Positions 60,301-64,000 of a stretch of 64,000 nt of DNA are shown here, piece after piece (position 1 is the stretch's first letter; each line of letters opens with the position of its first letter). The notes under the pieces are model-generated. The model saw nothing but the letters and a program-made list of their open reading frames with translations. It was not told the DNA's origin and did not search any database. Source of the DNA: Candidatus Lindowbacteria bacterium RIFCSPLOWO2_12_FULL_62_27 (GTDB taxonomy: Bacteria; Lindowbacteria; 2-12-FULL-62-27); the NCBI GenBank assembly GCA_001784175.1, contig MFPR01000013.1:18111-82110 (forward strand), given 5' to 3'. A program made the position numbers and the translations under genes.

Positions 60301-63300
60301 AAACGTGTCGGTGGTGAGAGCGCCGTCCGCGGTGTCGGTCTGGACAATCGAGGTAAAGGCGCTCGTGCGCGAAATCTCAACCACGTAACTGTCGATCCCC
60401 GCGCTGTCCGTCAGCGCCGCCCACGACAGCGCCACGGCCGACGTTGTCTTCTGCGAGCCGTCCGCCGGACTCGACAGCGACACCTGGCCGACACCCGAAT
60501 CGACGAGGAACCCGCGCACGGCGGAGTTGGCGCCGGCGTTGCCGGCGTTGTCGATCGCCCGCACCCGCCAGTAGTGTGAATCTTCCGTGGCCGCCGTAAA
60601 CGTGTCCGTGGTGACACCTCCGTCCACCGTGTCGGCAAATACGGTTGACGTGAAGGACGGGTTCTTCGACACCTCCACGATGTAGGAATCGATTCCTGCG
60701 CTGTCCGCCAGGGTGGCCCACGCCAACGCCACGATCGCGCTCGTCTGCTGCGAGCCGTCCGCGGGGCTTGATACTGTGACGGTCCCCGCGGCCGTGTCCA
60801 GCAAAAATCCGCGCGACGCCGAATTGGCGCCTGCGTTGCCCGCCGCGTCGATCGCACGAACGCGCCAGAAGTATGTGTCGTTGTACAACCCGCCCAAGAG
60901 TTGCGACGTCACCGACCCGTCCACCGTGTCCGTCGAGAGGATCGCCCCGAACCCCGCGCTCTTGGAAACCTCCACCACGTACGAATCGATGCCGCTCGAG
61001 TCTCCCGTGAGCGCCGCCCAGATCGCCGTAACGGCGGCGTTGGTCTGGGTCCCGTCCGCGGGGCTCGACAGCGCCACCTGGCCGGCTGTCGTATCGAACA
61101 GGAATCCGCGCGCGGCGGAATTGGCGCCCGCATTGCCGGCGGCATCGATCGCGCGGACGCGCCAGAAGTAGGTGTCGTTGTAGAGTCCGCTCAGGAGTTG
61201 CGACGTCACCGCGCCGTCGACCGTGTCGGCCGAGATCGTCGACGTGAACGCCGAATTCTTTGATACCTCCACCACGTAGCTGTCCACGCCGCTGGAGTCG
61301 CTCGCCAGCGCGGCCCAAATCAGCGTCACCGCCGAATTTGTTTGATTGCCGTCCGCCGGACTCGACAGCGTCACTTGCCCGGCAACGGTGTCGAGCAGGA
61401 ACCCGCGCGCGGCTGAATTCACGCCCACGTTTCCGATATTGTCGATGGCGCGAACACGCCAAAAGTAGGTGTCGTTGTACAGCCCGCTCAAGAGCTGTGA
61501 CGTCACGGTCCCGTCTACGGTGTCCGCCGAGATCGTTACCGTGAATGCCGCGCTCTTGGAAACTTCCACCACGTACGAGTCAATCCCCACACTGTCCGTC
61601 AGCGCCGCCCAGATCACCGTCACCGCGCTATTTTTCTGCGCGCCGTCCGCCGGGCTTGATGCCGTCACCTGGCCCGTCCGGGTGTCCACCACAAACCCGC
61701 GAATCGCGGAGTTGGCGCCCACGCTCCCCAAATGGTCGATCGCACGCACGCGCCAGTAGTATGAATCGTTTTCTGTCGCCGTAAACGTGTCCGTCGTAAG
61801 CCCGCCGTCCACCGTGTCGACCGTCGACGTCGTCGTAAAACCGGCGGTTCTCGATATCTCCACAACATACGAATCTATTCCAACGCTGTCGGACACCGCC
61901 AACCAGGTCAATGCCACTACTGCTGTCGTCGTCTGATTGCCGTTCGCAGGGCTCGACAATGACACCTGTCCCACGCCCGAATCGACCACGAACCCCCGCA
62001 CGACCGAATTGGCGCCCACGTTGCCCGCCGCGTCGATCGCGCGGACACGCCAGTAGTACGTGTCTTCGCCGGCGGCCGAGAATGTGTCGGTGGTCACGGC
62101 GCCATCCAAAGTGTCGGCAAATACGGTGGACGTGAACGCCGAACTCTTGGAAACCTCCACCACATATGAATCGATGCCGCTGGAGTCCCCGGTCAGCGCC
62201 GCCCAGGTCAATGCCACGGTCGCGCTCGTCTGCTGAGACCCGTCGGCCGGGCTCGATGCCGTCACCTGGCCGGCGGCCGTGTCCAGCAGGAACCCGCGCG
62301 CCACAGAGTTCGCGCCGGTGTTTCCTGCGGCGTCGATTGCTCGAACGCGCCAGAAGTACGTGTCGTTGTATAACCCGCTCAAGAGTTGCGAGACAACGGC
62401 GCCGTCCACCGTGTCGGCGGAAATCGTTGACGTAAACGACGAACTCTTCGAGACCTCAACCACGTAGCTGTCGATCCCGCTCGAATCCCCGGTCGCCGCG
62501 TTCCAGATCACCGTCACCGCGGCGTTGGTTGCCTTTCCGTCCGCCGGACTCGATGCCGTCACCTGGCCGGCCGTCGTGTCCAGCAAAAATCCGCGCACCG
62601 ACGAATTGTCGCCCGTGTTTCCCGCGGCATCGATCGCGCGGACGCGCCAGAAGTATGTGTCGTTGTACAACCCGCTCAAGAGCTGCGACGTCACCGCGCC
62701 GTCGACCGTGTCTGCGGAGATCGTCGACGTGAATCCTGAACTCTTTGACACCTCAACCACGTAACTGTCGATCCCGCTCGAGTCGCCCGTCACCGCGCTC
62801 CAGATCACTGTCACACTCGAATTTGTTTGATTGCCGTCCGCCGGGCCGGATGCCGTCACCTGTGCCGGGACGCTCGTGTCCAGCAGGAATCCGCGCACCG
62901 CAGAATTGTCGCCCGTGTTTCCCGCGGCATCGATCGCGCGGACGCGCCAGAAGTATGTGTCGTTGTACAACCCGCTCAAGAGCTGCGACGTCACCGCGCC
63001 GTCGACCGTGTCTGCGGAGATCGTCGACGTGAATCCTGAACTCTTTGACACCTCAACCACGTAACTGTCGATCCCGCTCGAGTCGCCCGTCACCGCGCTC
63101 CAGATCACTGTCACACTCGAATTTGTTTGATTGCCGTCCGCCGGGCCGGATGCCGTCACCTGTGCCGGGACGCTCGTGTCCAGCAGGAATCCGCGCACCG
63201 CAGAGTTCGTGCCCGCGTTTCCGGCGCCGTCGACCGCGCGAACACGCCAGAAGTACGTGTCGTTATAGAGGCCGCTGAGAAGCTGCGACGTCACCGCGCC

Positions 63301-64000
63301 GTCGACCGTGTCCGCGGAGATCGTCGACGTGAATCCGGAACTCTTCGAGACCTCCACCACGTAGCTGTCGATCCCGCTCGAGTCCCCCGTTACCGCGCTC
63401 CAGATCACCGTCACCGCGCTGTTTTTCTGCGCGCCGTCCGCCGGAGTCGACGCCGTCACCTGCGCCGGGACGCCCGTGTCCAGCAGGAATCCGCGCACCG
63501 CAGAGTTCGTGCCCGTGTTTCCGGCGCCGTCGATTGCGCGAACGCGCCAGAAGTACGTGTCGTTATAGAGGCCGCCGAGGAGCTGCGACGTCACCGCGCC
63601 GTCTACCGTGTCGGCCGAGATCGTTGACGTGAATCCCGAACTCTTTGACACCTCGACGACGTAACTGTCGATCCCGCTCGAATCCCCCGTTGCCGCGTTC
63701 CAGATCACCGTCGCCGCGCTGTTTTTCTGCGCGCCGTCCGCCGGAGCCGACGCCGTCACCTGGCCCGGAACGCCTGTGTCCAGCAGGAATCCGCGCGCCA
63801 CGGAGTTTGTCCCCGCGCTCCCTGCGCCGTCGATCGCACGGACGCGCCAGAAGTACGTGTCGTTATAGAGGCCGCTGAGGAGCTGCGACGTCACCGCGCC
63901 GTTCACCGTATCGGCCGAGATCGTCGACGTGAATCCCGAACTCTTCGAGACCTCAACCACATAACTGTCGATCCCGCTCGAGTCTCCCGTCACCGCGCTC
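54355..64000 (-). CDS. Giant secreted FN3-repeat/beta-helix protein, N-terminus outside window
   Basis: At least 3212 residues, open at the right edge. From the visible N-terminal side: about 22 FN3/Ig-like repeats of 93-100 residues (64000 down to 57560), each with DSxGIDSYVVEVS, NDTYFWRVRAID and RGFLLDT. Then a NosD-like right-handed beta-helix (57540-56560: GIYLSNSDTNTI, NNTVQSNSQHGMYL), one ordinary FN3 domain (56470-56150), two uncharacterised beta domains, and a FlgD-Ig-like C-terminus beginning VYPNPGPDG and ending VDKLAIVR. The tail resembles those of proteins exported to the surface in Bacteroidetes-like and candidate phyla. No cysteines occur in the repeats. Probably a surface adhesin or stalk; function unproven. 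Confidence 0.9.
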   Translation of the reverse strand, partial: SAVTGDSSGIDSYVVEVSKSSGFTSTISADTVNGAVTSQLLSGLYNDTYFWRVRAIDGAGSAGTNSVARGFLLDTGVPGQVTASAPADGAQKNSAATVIWNAATGDSSGIDSYVVEVSKSSGFTSTISADTVDGAVTSQLLGGLYNDTYFWRVRAIDGAGNTGTNSAVRGFLLDTGVPAQVTASTPADGAQKNSAVTVIWSAVTGDSSGIDSYVVEVSKSSGFTSTISADTVDGAVTSQLLSGLYNDTYFWRVRAVDGAGNAGTNSAVRGFLLDTSVPAQVTASGPADGNQTNSSVTVIWSAVTGDSSGIDSYVVEVSKSSGFTSTISADTVDGAVTSQLLSGLYNDTYFWRVRAIDAAGNTGDNSAVRGFLLDTSVPAQVTASGPADGNQTNSSVTVIWSAVTGDSSGIDSYVVEVSKSSGFTSTISADTVDGAVTSQLLSGLYNDTYFWRVRAIDAAGNTGDNSSVRGFLLDTTAGQVTASSPADGKATNAAVTVIWNAATGDSSGIDSYVVEVSKSSSFTSTISADTVDGAVVSQLLSGLYNDTYFWRVRAIDAAGNTGANSVARGFLLDTAAGQVTASSPADGSQQTSATVALTWAALTGDSSGIDSYVVEVSKSSAFTSTVFADTLDGAVTTDTFSAAGEDTYYWRVRAIDAAGNVGANSVVRGFVVDSGVGQVSLSSPANGNQTTTAVVALTWLAVSDSVGIDSYVVEISRTAGFTTTSTVDTVDGGLTTDTFTATENDSYYWRVRAIDHLGSVGANSAIRGFVVDTRTGQVTASSPADGAQKNSAVTVIWAALTDSVGIDSYVVEVSKSAAFTVTISADTVDGTVTSQLLSGLYNDTYFWRVRAIDNIGNVGVNSAARGFLLDTVAGQVTLSSPADGNQTNSAVTLIWAALASDSSGVDSYVVEVSKNSAFTSTISADTVDGAVTSQLLSGLYNDTYFWRVRAIDAAGNAGANSAARGFLFDTTAGQVALSSPADGTQTNAAVTAIWAALTGDSSGIDSYVVEVSKSAGFGAILSTDTVDGSVTSQLLGGLYNDTYFWRVRAIDAAGNAGANSASRGFLLDTAAGTVTVSSPADGSQQTSAIVALAWATLADSAGIDSYIVEVSKNPSFTSTVFADTVDGGVTTDTFTAATEDSHYWRVRAIDNAGNAGANSAVRGFLVDSGVGQVSLSSPADGSQKTTSAVALSWAALTDSAGIDSYVVEISRTSAFTSIVQTDTADGALTTDTFTAAENDTYFWRVRAIDNLGSAGSNSAVRGFVVDTKAAQVTASSPADGSQKSTASVALTWAATADSVGIDSYVVEVSKSAAFTSTVVVDTVDGSVTSDTPAGLYNDTYYWRVRAIDQVGNTGSNSTVRGFVVDTGAGQVVLSSPADGNQTTSASVSLNWAALSDSVGLDSYVVEVSRAIGFGSIVYTNTLDAASTSDVFASTDNDTYYWRVRATDHLGNVGANSAARGFVIDTRVGQVALSQPADAHETNAASVTLGWNAPADSVGIDSFAVELSKNTAFTAMFLTDTVDGTQTTRAADGVDNDTYFWRVRATDHLGNAGVYSAVRGFMHDTRVAKPTLTSPANSTTTNNSTPAFTWTAVTDSVGIDSYALEVSSSPSFASVAFTDTVDGAVTADTSTTLVSATYYWRVRAIDDLSNVSANSDSFMVVIDTGAASVTLVAPAAGHETKAASMTFQWTGTNADTYTWQLSKSSAFGTIVDSVTDTTATSVTRAIPENDTYFWRVIGRNTLTWDTSPARGILLDTAAGQAVPSSPADGYQTATAAVALAWAAVSDSVGIDSYVVEASKTAGFSTIVFVDTTDGTNTTDTVTGLYNDTYFWRVRAIDHLGNAGANSAVRGFLVDSGAAQAVLSSPADGTQTATASVALSWLAVSDSAGIDSYAVEVSNTAAFAVVVFVDTTDGANTTDTVTGLYNDTYFWRVRAIDHLGNAGANSGARGFLVDSGAAQAVLSSPADGYQTATPSVALSWLAVSDSAGVDSYAVEVSNTAAFAAVVFVDTTDGTNTTDTVTGLYNDTYFWRVRAIDPLGNAGANSAARGFVVDTAVPQVTATAPADLMETSATTVVMTWAAVADSVGVDSYVVEASNASGFTSLVFADTVDGALTSNTRSSLAINPYYWRVRAVDNLGNVGPNSVTRLFTINSPWNGPKWYVNDGWAAGDSFTYEGGADTNGGDGSPQKPFRTIAKALSRVNTGDTVYIDAGLYAETVVIDSSNISLIGAGSDTTVIDPPGANTTSGLYGIYATGRTRLLIEGLGVTGAYHGIFFNAVSLSAVSNDSVSSCGGEGIYLSNSDTNTISACVSSFNINGIFLNGSAFNALVNNTVQSNSQHGMYLASSAEDTLTGNLIQSNNWMGVYLNASSRILLQSNRIQSNGQSGVYLLSNNSNILRHNAIRSNAQAGVVLDASDINVIAQNDITGNDTGVKINGTTSANLIGKNNIHANAVSNVTYSGAVVQSLSRNWWGSTDESAIGAKFAVAFSDFRPYRLAPVDTSAGADTTAPAAPTGVALDTSEAGYITVSWTNPSSNEETNGGTLGFAGVKIYRLTNTPDTTHWGNALVWTAGASDATWRDNTVTGQNTYYYRLTSRDGASFVNESFFTPDTKFATRIPPPPSPADTITIVSGNHQLGNPDSALSLRVRVVDTGGAGSSGARVIFKITYGVGAHLGDTGTATTTTAFADASGYVSETLVLGSAAGVYRVEARNDSATPNRAVAFTAYVDGRDISDSSWRMVAANKALITNDPAGLVNPDLGAGTLIFEWREDLGVNAGLNGVTTKFHRPLSMERGRGYWMKPATPGSQRWVIDEGTQGVAGFDTVRVSLNATGNGWNQIGSGQYFYIDWQKSVKIDTGMAGDTWVGTLDTMLSIDSAHAAGVISKILYWYDGSQYQWGPNTLTSQSGAIVTGTSTVSAVQMKPMVGFWVKALQSCTMYIFPNPAEIGAADTGNLNQAPKYGLSAKDNAWAIQIIASGDGKTDAQNYVGVMPDARAAALAAVYEPPAAAGGYVAVAVRESRGSNPKSQEGDWLAASFAEPDPKGRTWDVMVASDVDGPVTLSWDNVANLPPNYEAYLIGDPAGPVSLRQSSSLVLESKIQNPKSKIPLTLAVGLPEYVSALLSSPLAPDQTFVYPNPGPDGAGNMMFKYNLGAAGDVTIKIFDVGGRLVRELKQAGQPGSNTATWDTTNKHGQKMASGVYIYILESQGARLVDKLAIVR
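54696..54729. repeat. Heptamer repeat (GGATTTT on plus strand) in the giant gene
   Basis: Five units of GGATTTT, the last altered, coding on the minus strand for ESKIQNPKSKIP. A further partial copy at about 54935-54947 encodes SNPKSQE. Same repeat, same reading frame and same peptide as in pheS, 46 kb away. Confidence 0.9.
57560..64000. repeat. Array of about 22 FN3-like repeats, period near 300 bp
   Basis: Tandem coding repeats of about 279-300 bp. Those at the right side are most alike and strictly 300 bp apart; those near 57600-59500 are more divergent in both DNA and protein, and one (about 58720-58990) is shorter and lacks the DSxGIDSY start. This gradient suggests growth of the array from its N-terminal side. 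Confidence 0.9.
62641..63203. repeat. Nearly identical 300-bp duplication within the FN3 array
   Basis: Bases 62641-62880 are identical, line for line, to 62941-63180, a direct repeat with a 300-bp period. Other neighbours differ at many third positions, so this copy arose recently or is being homogenised by gene conversion. Confidence 0.85.

Noticed and set aside
57560-64000. Possible CRISPR-like or satellite array
   Set aside because: The 300-bp units are coding FN3-like repeats in one frame, with no short repeat-spacer structure.

Overview
This 64 kb window is high-GC DNA (clearly above 60 percent by eye) from a bacterium. It is densely packed in long same-strand runs whose genes often overlap by 1 or 4 bases. 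A Gram-negative cell plan is suggested by heptose-type sugar enzymes, a Wzy/WaaL-type O-antigen ligase, a CcmC/CcmD cytochrome c maturation pair and a giant surface protein with a FlgD-Ig-like C-terminus. No phage, insertion sequence or CRISPR array was seen. The organism cannot be named from sequence alone. The mixture (RsbU-type signalling genes, SGNH-TPR and Wzy-TPR fusions, FlgD-Ig-tailed FN3/beta-helix giants, AAAATCC heptamer repeats inside genes) resembles uncultured candidate-phylum genomes; that is inference.

Layout. (1) 1-4260, plus strand: a partner-switching module with a PP2C phosphatase, two STAS proteins, a HATPase kinase and a protein fusing GAF-like, PP2C and HATPase domains. 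(2) 4254-11850, minus strand: thrS-infC-rpmI-rplT-pheS-pheT, running on through ccmC, ccmD and an inositol-monophosphatase-family gene. ThrRS lacks the TGS domain, PheT lacks the N-terminal tRNA-binding domain, and infC and pheS appear to use non-AUG starts. (3) 11851-13619: a response regulator that has lost its DNA-binding half, a convergent metal-type MerR regulator, and tRNA-Val(GAC) with a hairpin leader. (4) 13620-23833, minus strand: SAM hydrolase, a 972-residue double cyclic-nucleotide-binding protein, moaC, bioF, bioD, a multi-spanning membrane protein, bioA, a second cyclic-nucleotide-binding protein and a Nudix hydrolase. A perfect 44-bp palindrome lies between moaC and bioF. (5) 23951-32368, plus strand: an SDR epimerase followed by the complex I genes nuoHIJKLMN, without nuoA-G. 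(6) 32397-40378: glycan and surface-associated genes (Wzy-TPR ligase, epimerase, methyltransferase, B12-binding radical SAM enzyme, SGNH hydrolase-TPR). (7) 40476-54218: a nucleotide-sugar cluster with a nucleotidyltransferase-kinase fusion in reverse HldE order, tandem GNAT, three DegT aminotransferases, four SDR enzymes, a zinc alcohol dehydrogenase, an E1 alpha/beta TPP dehydrogenase pair without E2/E3, and a GmhA-like isomerase. (8) 54355 to the right edge, minus strand: the C-terminal 3212 residues of a giant secreted protein with about 22 FN3-like repeats, a beta-helix and a FlgD-Ig tail.

The most promising undescribed system is region 7. GmhA-like isomerase, heptose-type kinase/nucleotidyltransferase, a dehydratase-like SDR, aminotransferases and a TPP-dependent E1 pair could together build an activated amino sugar of seven or more carbons, perhaps with a two-carbon branch. 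This is a hypothesis from gene content. Other unusual points are the in-frame heptamer insertions in pheS and the giant gene, the palindrome in the biotin operon, and the cyclic-nucleotide-binding proteins flanking biotin synthesis.
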